NCBI GenBank assembly: GCA_028708585.1
Contig: JAQVYO010000039.1
Span: forward strand, 1 to 11,704
Reading direction: 5' to 3'
Length of the DNA stretch: 11,704 bases
Source of the DNA: Oscillospiraceae bacterium
GTDB taxonomy: Bacteria > Bacillota > Clostridia > Oscillospirales > Oscillospiraceae
Made by a program: the position numbers and the translations under genes
Shown here: positions 1 to 6,350 of the stretch, piece by piece
How positions within the stretch are numbered: the stretch's first letter is position 1
Layout: each line of letters opens with the position of its first letter
The notes under the pieces: model-generated
Database searches by the model: none
What the model was told of the DNA's origin: nothing
Seen by the model: the letters and a program-made list of their open reading frames with translations, nothing else

Positions 1-627
1 CCCCGCAATCAAAAGCTGCTTGAAAATCTGCGGCGACTGAGGCAGCGCGTAAAAGGTCCCCGGATGCACTCTGCTGGGCACCAGATAATCCCGCGCCCCT
101 TCCGGGGTGGATTTGGTGAGCATAGGCGTTTCCACTTCGATAAATCCCTGCTGGCTCAAATAGTCCCGGATGGCCATCACCATATCGTTCCGAAACCGCA
201 GATTCTTCTGCATCACGGGACGGCGGATGTCCAAAAATCGGTATTTGAGGCGCAGGTCCTCCCGCACCTCCAACTTGTCCTCAATGGGAAACGGCAGACT
301 CTGGGCTTCGGACAGGACATTCAGCACATGCGCCCGCAGCTCCACCGTCCCCGTCTCCAGCTTTGGGTTATAAGTTTCCTCGTCCCGTTTCCGGACAACG
401 CCGGTTACCGCGATAACCGTTTCATTTTTCAGACCCTCCGCGGTGGAAAAATCCTCCGCGGACAAATTCCGCGCGTCGAACACCACCTGCAAAACCCCTT
501 CCCGGTCCCGCAGGTCGATAAAGATGACGCCGCCCATGTCCCGTTTGGTCTGCACCCAGCCCATGGCCGTATGGGTTTCCCCCATGTGGCGCTCCCGAAA
601 GGCGCCGCAGTAAATGCTCCGCTCCAT
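1..627 (-). CDS. aspS: Aspartyl-tRNA synthetase, N-terminal 209 residues (3' end outside window)
   Basis: Class II synthetase that activates aspartate and attaches it to tRNA(Asp) in the cytoplasm; in many bacteria it also makes Asp-tRNA(Asn) for later amidation by GatCAB. The visible part holds the OB-fold anticodon-binding domain (about residues 1-105, with GWVQTKRDMGG and FIDLRDREG), then the start of the catalytic core: RFLDIRRP near 130-137 (motif 1 region), ETPMLTKSTPEGARDYLVPSR near 166-186 and ALPQSPQIFKQLL near 194-206. These match bacterial AspRS closely, and the frame stays open to the window edge. The ATG at 627 is chosen because AAAGGAG lies 4 nt upstream and the protein begins like other AspRS (MERSIYCG). 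A T-box leader and promoter precede it, and no hisS lies upstream. At the two OB-fold positions that help separate discriminating from non-discriminating enzymes it has Met31 and Glu84, neither of the classic states. Confidence 0.97.
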   Translation of the reverse strand, partial: MERSIYCGAFRERHMGETHTAMGWVQTKRDMGGVIFIDLRDREGVLQVVFDARNLSAEDFSTAEGLKNETVIAVTGVVRKRDEETYNPKLETGTVELRAHVLNVLSEAQSLPFPIEDKLEVREDLRLKYRFLDIRRPVMQKNLRFRNDMVMAIRDYLSQQGFIEVETPMLTKSTPEGARDYLVPSRVHPGTFYALPQSPQIFKQLLIAG

Positions 628-667
628 AGATCTCCTTTCGCAAAAAGCAATTTCTCTTTTTAAAATG

Positions 668-705
668 AAAAAGCGCCCTTCGCCCCCCCTTGGGACGAAA
701 AGCGC
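668..705 (-). terminator. Intrinsic terminator of the aspS T-box
   Basis: On the minus strand GCGCTTTTCGTCCC pairs with GGGGGGCGAAGGGCGC (arms ending at 702-705 and 673-676) around a short loop, using several G-U pairs, and is followed by TTTTT (668-672) and a further T-rich stretch. The left arm lies directly after the T-box core, as expected for mutually exclusive terminator and antiterminator folds. Confidence 0.9.
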
Positions 706-958
706 CTGCTTTCGTGGTACCACCCAAATTTGGCCGCCAAATGGCGGCCCTTCTTCCCGGATACGGCTTATGCGCCCCTATCCGCAGGCTGTAACGCGCC
801 TTTGCGGCCAAGCCTACCGGCAAATATATGCGTTCGGTTGGCGACTTCGGGATGTTCTTCCGCCGAAACTCCGTACCGGCCTTCCACCTGACGCCGGCTC
901 TCTGGAACTACCATTTCGGCCTACTCTTCCCATCATTGTCTTTTTCATCTACTTTATT
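668..958 (-). ncRNA. T-box riboswitch leader of aspS
   Basis: This leader senses uncharged tRNA and lets transcription enter aspS. On the minus strand it shows an AGUA element (922-925), an AGAGAGCCGG bulge/stem followed by an apical GGTGGAAGG segment (about 880-902), the mid-stem I pairing GCCGAAA/UUUCGGC (914-920 with 862-868), a GGCCGCC/GGCGGCC hairpin (732-749), the T-box core GGGTGGTACCACG (713-725), and a terminator competing with the antiterminator. The 3' strand of the specifier loop reads GGAAGAACAU (about 852-861). The UGGU core can pair with a tRNA whose discriminator base is A, or G by wobble. The 5' end is inferred from the promoter; the T-box assignment itself is very secure. 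Confidence 0.95.
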
Positions 959-964
959 TTTGAA

Positions 965-993
965 AGTATAAGGCAAATCTTCCGTTTTGTCAA
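965..993 (-). promoter_or_regulatory. Sigma-A-type promoter of aspS leader
   Basis: Reading the minus strand, TTGACA (993-988) is followed after exactly 17 nt by TATACT (970-965). This is a perfect -35 and a 5/6 -10 with ideal spacing, placing the transcript start near 958, just ahead of T-box stem I. Confidence 0.9.
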
Positions 994-1215
994 GACTCAT
1001 TTTTCTTCCGTTACGGCCCGGAGGGCCGTTTCCTTCCGCTCCGCTTCTCCTTCTCATTATGGTTTCCAGCCGCAGGACCCTCATACAAAACCAAAAGAAA
1101 GCCATTTCCGCAAAAATTCATCCGTTTTTCCGGGCGGTAAAGCAGGCAAACGCTGCATATTCAGCCGCAAAACGGCGCATGATACGTTCCAGATGATAGG
1201 AAAGGAAGTGTTTTT

Positions 1216-1530
1216 ATGGCACTGTTAGAGAATCCATTTGTTGCCAATGTGCCCCGCCCCATGTCTATGGAAGAGACCCTTCAGGCCCTGCGGGTAGACC
1301 TTGCGGGAGAGCTGGAAGCGATTATCGAATATGAAGCCCATGTCATGGCCACAACCGATCAGCGGGTCAAAAAGGTTCTGGCCCACATTGCGGATGAAGA
1401 GCGGCAGCACATCGGTGAATTGCAGCAGCTGCTCTGCCTGCTAAACCCCAACGAGGCGGAGCAGACGGAAAAAGGGAAGCAGGCCGTCCAACAGCAGCAG
1501 CAGCAAAACTTCCAGGCTCCCATGCAGTAA
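1216..1530 (+). CDS. Encapsulated-ferritin-like (EncFtn-type) small ferritin-like protein, 104 aa
   Basis: Probable iron-binding, half-ferritin helical protein. EncFtn proteins dimerise to build a ferroxidase centre and normally work inside encapsulin shells. The sequence has two predicted helices: about 19-45, containing GELEAIIEYEAHV, and about 48-76, containing LAHIADEERQHIGEL. Glu32, Glu34, Tyr39, Glu62 and His65 fall at the same numbers and in the same context as the metal-site residues I recall for Rhodospirillum EncFtn. This supports the family call but not measured activity. The ATG is preceded by AAAGGAAG with 7 nt spacing. Residues 88-104 form a glutamine-rich tail (six Q in a row) ending NFQAPMQ, which does not resemble the usual encapsulin-targeting peptide. 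The gene is alone: aspS diverges upstream, the ATPase converges downstream, and no encapsulin is present. No convincing promoter was seen in 994-1215. Annotation pipelines may label such proteins rubrerythrin or demethoxyubiquinone-hydroxylase-like. Confidence 0.75.
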   Translation: MALLENPFVANVPRPMSMEETLQALRVDLAGELEAIIEYEAHVMATTDQRVKKVLAHIADEERQHIGELQQLLCLLNPNEAEQTEKGKQAVQQQQQQNFQAPMQ

Positions 1531-1624
1531 AACGCCGGAAGGAACATCCTCCCATTGCATTCTGCCACACAGGGCGGCGCTGGGGCAAAACCGGCTCCCC
1601 CTCCATTCCGCTTCGCGCATCCCC

Positions 1625-1651
1625 GCCGCACCCTTTGGGTGCGGCTTTTTT
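1625..1651 (+). terminator. Intrinsic terminator after the ferritin-like gene
   Basis: GCCGCACCC-TTT-GGGTGCGGC (1625-1645) is a perfect 9-bp GC-rich hairpin with a 3-nt loop, followed by six T. It lies about 95 nt beyond the stop codon. On the minus strand it has no T tract, so it should not serve the convergent ATPase gene. Confidence 0.92.
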
Positions 1652-1691
1652 CCTCTTTGCCGCCGGAACATCTCCTGGCCGCTCCCCCTTC

Positions 1692-4379
1692 TTAAATCGC
1701 ATTGCCGCGCCAGCTGGTTCCCACGATAATTTTGCGGATGAAATCCACCGGAATCACGGTAAAGGACAGAAGCAGGACAAATTGCAGTTCTCCAAACGTC
1801 AGCCCGGTGGTGCGGAAAATGGAGCCGCCAAAATAAATAATCAGCATCTGCACCGTGGTCACAAACAGCATGATGGCCATAAATCCTTTATTCCGCCAGA
1901 TATGCGCCAGCAAATTGAGCCTGGTGGTACGGGCATTGAAGCTGTTGAACACTCCCGCAAAAATAAACATGGCAAAAAAAGCCGTCATAAAATATCCGTT
2001 TCCGGTCCCGTAGTCGTACATCTCCTGAATCGCCGGGAGCTTCAGAAACAGAATGCACAAAGCGGTGATATACAAGCCAGCCACCAGAATTTGGTTGTAC
2101 ATGTATTTATTGATAATGGGTTCGTCTCTCCGTTTGGGCGGCTCCTGCATATATTCTTTTAGCGGCGCCTCTCCCGCAAACGCCAGCCCTGCCAGCGTAT
2201 CCATCACCATATTAACCCAAAGCATCTGCACCACCGTAATGGGGGAGGCGACGCCGATAAAGGGGCCGATGATGGAGATGCCAACCGCGCAGACATTGAT
2301 AGTCAGCTGAAAAACGATAAATTTACGGATGCTTTTGAAGATGGTTCTGCCATATAGAACAGCTTGGGAAATGGAAGAAAAGTCATCGTCCAAAATCACG
2401 ATATCGCTGGCTTCCTTGGCCACTTCGGTTCCGCTCCCCATGGAAAATCCCACATCCGCTTTTTTCAGTGCCGGGGCATCGTTGATGCCGTCCCCGGTCA
2501 TTCCGGCTACCAGCCCCAGCTCCTGGGCGGCTGCCACCAGCCTGCTCTTGTCCGCCGGCACGGCTCTCGCCACAACCCGCAGATCCGGAAGCCTCTGTTT
2601 CAGCTGGCTGTCCGACATCTTTTTCAGCTCCCCGCTGGTGAGAACCGCCCTGTCATTCGGGCCTTTGATTAAGCCGATCTCTCTTGCGATGGCCTCCGCC
2701 GTCTCTTTATTGTCTCCGGTAATCATCACCACCTGGATGCCCGCCTGATGAACCTGCCGGATGGCTTTGGCCGCTTCCCGCCGGACCTGATCCCGGATAC
2801 CTACAATACCCACCAAAATCAGGCCGGAATTCAGCGCGCCCGGGCGAAGCGGCTGATCGGAAACGGCCACCGCCAGAAGCCGCACCGCCTTCCCGGTCAT
2901 TTCCTTCATGATTTTGTTCAGCCGATCCATATAAATGAGGCTGCGCTTGGTGCCGTCCTCGTCAAAAAAATGGGTGCAGTTTGCAAGAATCAGCTCCGGC
3001 GCGCCTTTCACCAAAGTTGCGTTCCGGGCGCCCTTCACCTGGACCCCGGAATATTTATTGAGGCTTTGAAAGGGAACGCTGGAAACCACGCTCAGGTTTT
3101 CCCTGTTATTCACATCCTCCAAGACAAATTCCAGCAGCGCCCGCTCCGTTGCGTTGCCCCCGATGGCAAAGGATTTCCCGTTTTTCCGGCTGACGGACGC
3201 CCCGGTATTGTAAACGGAGGACAGCTTCAGCCACTCGCCCAGCTTTGTCTTGCGCAATTTGGAAAAAGACTCGTACTTTGTCCCATTTCCGGTAAAAAAA
3301 GAATCTGCCTTGAGTTTTCCTTTTGTGAGGGTTCCGGTTTTATCGGTAAACAGAATATTGAGGTTCCCGGAGGTCTCAATACCCACCAGCTTGCGCACCA
3401 GCACATTATCTTTCAGCATCCGTTTCATGTTAGAGGACAAAACCACCGTAATCATCAGCGGAAGTCCCTCGGGAATGGCCACAACAATCACCGAGATGGC
3501 CAAAGTGGCGGCGTGAATCAGGCAGCCCGCCAATTCCTTGGGCGTATGGAGACACAGGAGAATAGCGGAAAGCTGAAACTGGTTGGCCAGGACAATGGAC
3601 TGAAACAAATCGGCAGCGGCAACCAAGACGGCGCCGACATAGCCAAATTTGCTGATGGATGCGGCCAGCTTTCCCAGCCGGAGCTTTAAAGGGCTTTCCC
3701 TGGGGGCCTCCTGGACATCCCGCGCGATGGTCCCGTAAAAGGTATTGGTGCCCACGTTCTTCACCAGCATGATGGCTTCGCCGGAGCAGACGATGCAGCC
3801 CCGGAACAGATGGTTTTTGCTTTTAAACCCTGTGTTGCCTTCGGGCCGCTCCCCCGCCTCCGGCGCTTTATAGGCTTCCTTGCTTTCGCCGTTTAATGGA
3901 GATTGGTCCACATACAACTGGCCGGATGTAATGATGCCGTCGGCGGGAATCCGGTCGCCCGCCTGAAGCAAAACATAATCTCCCACAACCACTTCGCTCA
4001 CCGAAAGCTCAAACAGCCCTTCCACCCGCTTGACCCGGCACTTGGTCTTCAAGGCGTCCTCCTGCAGCTTTTCAAACGCCGATTCGCTTCCATATTCCGA
4101 TAGGGTGGACACAAAAGTGGAAATTAAAATGGCAAGCGCGATGCCCACTGATTCATACCAGTTAAAGTCCCGCAGCCGGATCACGATATTGACCACAAGC
4201 GCCACGAGGAGAATTTTGATGATGGGATCTCCGAAGTTTTGCAAAAACTCCCTAAAAAAGCTGTGCTTTTTATACGCCACCAGGTGATTATCCCCGTAAA
4301 GTTCCTTGGACTTGGATACTTCCCGGCTGGAAAGCCCTCGGATTCCGCCGATCAGTTCTCTGGTATTTTGCAGATTCAA
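1692..4379 (-). CDS. PMCA-type calcium-transporting P-type ATPase, 895 aa
   Basis: Membrane pump expected to export Ca2+ from the cytosol using ATP (P2B family). Residue numbers count from the TTG start. There is an N-terminal cation-ATPase domain, then the actuator domain with LNGES (162-166; usually TGES, Glu retained). TM4 carries PEGLP (303-307), followed by the phosphorylated DKTGTLT (Asp346), the nucleotide domain with KGAPE, TGDN (554-557) and GDGINDAP (629-636). TM6 has WVNMVMDTLAGLA with Asn723 and Asp727. TM5 has Asn695, but alanine (698) where two-site SERCA pumps have a calcium-binding Glu, which points to one Ca2+ per cycle. The start chosen is TTG at 4379, because AGAGGTG lies 7 nt upstream. 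A longer GTG start at 4403 adds eight residues and has no ribosome site. The gene is monocistronic and divergent from ytaF, and no minus-strand terminator was recognised after it. Substrate is inferred; Mn2+ is possible. Confidence 0.95.
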   Translation of the reverse strand: MNLQNTRELIGGIRGLSSREVSKSKELYGDNHLVAYKKHSFFREFLQNFGDPIIKILLVALVVNIVIRLRDFNWYESVGIALAILISTFVSTLSEYGSESAFEKLQEDALKTKCRVKRVEGLFELSVSEVVVGDYVLLQAGDRIPADGIITSGQLYVDQSPLNGESKEAYKAPEAGERPEGNTGFKSKNHLFRGCIVCSGEAIMLVKNVGTNTFYGTIARDVQEAPRESPLKLRLGKLAASISKFGYVGAVLVAAADLFQSIVLANQFQLSAILLCLHTPKELAGCLIHAATLAISVIVVAIPEGLPLMITVVLSSNMKRMLKDNVLVRKLVGIETSGNLNILFTDKTGTLTKGKLKADSFFTGNGTKYESFSKLRKTKLGEWLKLSSVYNTGASVSRKNGKSFAIGGNATERALLEFVLEDVNNRENLSVVSSVPFQSLNKYSGVQVKGARNATLVKGAPELILANCTHFFDEDGTKRSLIYMDRLNKIMKEMTGKAVRLLAVAVSDQPLRPGALNSGLILVGIVGIRDQVRREAAKAIRQVHQAGIQVVMITGDNKETAEAIAREIGLIKGPNDRAVLTSGELKKMSDSQLKQRLPDLRVVARAVPADKSRLVAAAQELGLVAGMTGDGINDAPALKKADVGFSMGSGTEVAKEASDIVILDDDFSSISQAVLYGRTIFKSIRKFIVFQLTINVCAVGISIIGPFIGVASPITVVQMLWVNMVMDTLAGLAFAGEAPLKEYMQEPPKRRDEPIINKYMYNQILVAGLYITALCILFLKLPAIQEMYDYGTGNGYFMTAFFAMFIFAGVFNSFNARTTRLNLLAHIWRNKGFMAIMLFVTTVQMLIIYFGGSIFRTTGLTFGELQFVLLLSFTVIPVDFIRKIIVGTSWRGNAI

Positions 4380-4475
4380 AACACAACACCTCTTTTGCAG
4401 CACGGTTTCTGAAATTTTCTTGGCTCCGTATCACCATTTTCCTCTGCCGCTTCTAATATATATTGGAGGAGATGT

Positions 4476-5102
4476 ATGGATATGTTTCAAATCATGCTGG
4501 TTATCGCATTGTGCCTTGACGCATTTGCCGCTAGTTTTTCCTATGGCGTCAACAAAACCAAAATTCCCGCCCTGTCCATTGCGGTCATCAGCGCGGTCTG
4601 CACGGCGGCATTGGCCCTTTCCACCGGAATTGGAACCGCCGTCCAGCAATTCATTTCGGGTGAAATTACGAAAATCATCTGCTTTGCCCTTCTCTTTTCC
4701 ATCGGCCTGATAAAAAGCTTGGAGTATTTCGTCAAGCAGCACATTCTCACCCGCCAGAACAGGAAACGGCACTATCGGATCAAGCTGTTCGACGTGAATT
4801 TTGTCCTGTCGGTTTATGCGGATAACATGAAAGCGGACGCGGACCATTCCAAAATGCTCTCCTCCAAAGAGGCTGTGTACCTAGCTCTGGCACTGTCCCT
4901 GGACGGGTTCGCCGCCGGATTCGGCTGTGGCCTTGCCAGCATTCCCTATCTGGATCTGATTATGCTCTCTCTCCTTTCCAACCTGCTGGCGGTTTCCCTC
5001 GGGTATCGGTCCGGAAAATTGCTGACAAAGGTCACAAGCATGGATTTTTCATGGATTGGCGGCGTAATTTTAATGATTCTGGCGTTTACAAAGTTGAAAT
5101 AA
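4476..5102 (+). CDS. ytaF: YtaF sporulation-type membrane protein (MntP/DUF204 family), 208 aa
   Basis: Integral membrane protein of the LysE-superfamily MntP group. YtaF is named as a sporulation membrane protein in Bacillus, and the related MntP exports Mn2+; the substrate here is unproven. About six membrane segments are visible, arranged as two homologous halves, each opening with a conserved acidic motif: CLDAFAASFSYG (Asp15) and LSLDGFAAGFG (Asp143). Before the second half lies the charged YADNMKADADHSKMLSSKEA segment (114-133), typical of YtaF. The length fits YtaF (about 210 aa). ATG 4476 follows GGAGGAG (4465-4471) and is better placed than the internal Met at 4482. Its usual partners in Bacillus (mutM, coaE) are not adjacent. 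The 96-bp space to the divergent ATPase must hold both promoters, but I could not place one with good spacing. Confidence 0.92.
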   Translation: MDMFQIMLVIALCLDAFAASFSYGVNKTKIPALSIAVISAVCTAALALSTGIGTAVQQFISGEITKIICFALLFSIGLIKSLEYFVKQHILTRQNRKRHYRIKLFDVNFVLSVYADNMKADADHSKMLSSKEAVYLALALSLDGFAAGFGCGLASIPYLDLIMLSLLSNLLAVSLGYRSGKLLTKVTSMDFSWIGGVILMILAFTKLK

Positions 5103-5115
5103 TACAAAAAAATCA

Positions 5116-5160
5116 AAAAGCGGCCAAACCATGCACAGCAACGGTTTGGCCGCTTTTCTT
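5116..5160. terminator. Bidirectional intrinsic terminator between ytaF and the glycosyltransferase gene
   Basis: AAAAGCGGCCAAACC (5116-5130) pairs perfectly with GGTTTGGCCGCTTTT (5143-5157) across a 12-nt loop. The plus strand continues with T-rich sequence, and the minus strand leaves the stem into a T-rich run (about 5106-5119). It lies 14 nt after ytaF and 30 nt after the convergent glycosyltransferase gene, so it can end both transcripts. Confidence 0.93.
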
Positions 5161-5187
5161 TCCTGGAAACGGAACGTGATTGATGTC

Positions 5188-6201
5188 CTAACAGAATTTA
5201 TAAATCCGCTTGGCAATATTGTAGCCCATCAGCATCATTTTCTGATTGACCTTCTGGGAGAGAATGATGCCAAGGTTGACAAAGCTCCGGCGCAGCTCGG
5301 TATACAGCCGCTCATCCTTTGCCCGGATAAACTCCCACAGCGCATCCACTTCGCCGTTTTTATCTTCTTCTTCCGACAAATTGATGTGAATAATGCTGGT
5401 TGCCACCATCATGGACAGATGATGGATCATATACCGGCTTAAATTTTTAGAGGACACATCGCGGTACAAATCATAGCAGCCGATCATCAGCCGCGTCACC
5501 CGAAGCTGCTGGTCCACCCGCTTTATCATCACTTGGGTGTTCACCGACTGGTCGGCCCGTCCAATATAATAGCGGTAGAGATTGCAATTGAAATACAACA
5601 GCTTTTTTACATAGGGCAGCGGCACATAGGCAAAGAGATTATCCTCATAAAACGTATGCTCTGGAAGCTTGAGACCACACTGGCGCAAAAGTTCCGTCCG
5701 GTAAATAAATGAATGCATCAGCATAATCTGATCGAAGCGGGCCCGCTGCATTTTATCCCAGGTAATCACCTTGTCTTGGGGAAACATGTTGCGATAGCGC
5801 ATAGTATAGCTCTTGCCGTCGTTATAATATTCATAGACGTAATTGGTGATCAAAAGGTCGATTGGCTCTATACTCCGCAGTTTGGAGAGCACCTGCTGAT
5901 AGGCCTCTCCGTCCAGCCGGTCGTCACTGTCCACCACCTTAAAATAGGCGCCCGCAGCCAGCGCGATGCCGCTGTTGATGGCCGCTCCATGACCGCCGTT
6001 TTCCTGCTGATGCAGCCGCACGATTCCAGGATACCGGCTTATGTACTCCCTTGCGATGTCCGCCGTCCGGTCGGTGGACCCGTCGTCCACCACAATGACT
6101 TCTACTTCCCCGCCGCCCGGCATCAACGAGTCCAGGCAACGGCTCAAATAGTCCTGCGAGTTATAGGACGGCACAACAATTGATAAGAGCTTTTCCGACA
6201 T
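5188..6201 (-). CDS. Family 2 glycosyltransferase, 337 aa
   Basis: Inverting GT-A-fold transferase that moves a sugar from a nucleotide donor to an acceptor such as a lipid carrier or a cell-wall or capsule polymer; neither donor nor acceptor can be read from sequence. It opens with LLSIVVPSYNSQDYLSRCLDSL (5-26), the standard GT2 start, followed by VVDDGSTDRT (37-46, nucleotide-binding Asp39/Asp40), NGGHGAAINSGI (68-79) and VVDSDDRL (89-96), the metal-binding DxD-type motif at Asp91/Asp93. A polar C-terminal region (about 215-337) has no clear membrane helix, so the protein is likely cytosolic or peripheral. ATG 6201 has GTGAGG 5 nt upstream. It is the last gene of the minus-strand set, 149 nt after the YbhN-like gene, with no terminator between them. 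A membrane-lipid or teichoic-acid role is inferred from its neighbours only. Confidence 0.93.
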   Translation of the reverse strand: MSEKLLSIVVPSYNSQDYLSRCLDSLMPGGGEVEVIVVDDGSTDRTADIAREYISRYPGIVRLHQQENGGHGAAINSGIALAAGAYFKVVDSDDRLDGEAYQQVLSKLRSIEPIDLLITNYVYEYYNDGKSYTMRYRNMFPQDKVITWDKMQRARFDQIMLMHSFIYRTELLRQCGLKLPEHTFYEDNLFAYVPLPYVKKLLYFNCNLYRYYIGRADQSVNTQVMIKRVDQQLRVTRLMIGCYDLYRDVSSKNLSRYMIHHLSMMVATSIIHINLSEEEDKNGEVDALWEFIRAKDERLYTELRRSFVNLGIILSQKVNQKMMLMGYNIAKRIYKFC

Positions 6202-6304
6202 GAAACCTCACTCTTTCCTTTGCGTTCCTGTATTTTTCCAAGACTCCGACGGGGACGGCGAAGCACCTAAGCATCCGGAATCCACCTGGCTCGGGCTTTC
6301 GTTC

Positions 6305-6332
6305 CCGTTTGCCCAAACGGTTCCCCGGAACC
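6305..6332. repeat. Two overlapping perfect inverted repeats in the intergenic gap
   Basis: CCGTTTG-CC-CAAACGG (6305-6320) and GGTTCC-CC-GGAACC (6319-6332) are both perfect and share the GG at 6319-6320. The first has a 7-bp arm, the second a 6-bp arm. Neither is followed by a T tract on either strand, so neither is an intrinsic terminator. They sit in the 149-nt space between the YbhN-like and glycosyltransferase genes; the rest of that gap shows no other clear signal apart from the downstream ribosome site. Confidence 0.7.
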
Positions 6333-6350
6333 ACGCTCTTAGGGCGCGGG

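Noticed and set aside
614..1228. Plus-strand 204-codon frame across the T-box region
   Set aside because: It is antisense to aspS start, T-box and promoter and has composition-driven protein sequence; the RNA element explains the region.
1359..1702. Several minus-strand open frames opposite the ferritin-like gene
   Set aside because: They are GC-rich shadows of the plus-strand gene and its terminator, with no ribosome sites or family features.
4380..4403. GTG start adding eight residues to the Ca2+-ATPase
   Set aside because: No ribosome site lies upstream, and the AGAGGTG that serves the TTG at 4379 would fall inside this extension.
4420..4460. TTGGCT and TAATAT before ytaF as a promoter
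   Set aside because: The spacing is 29 nt and the -10 lies directly against the ribosome site, leaving no room for a normal leader.
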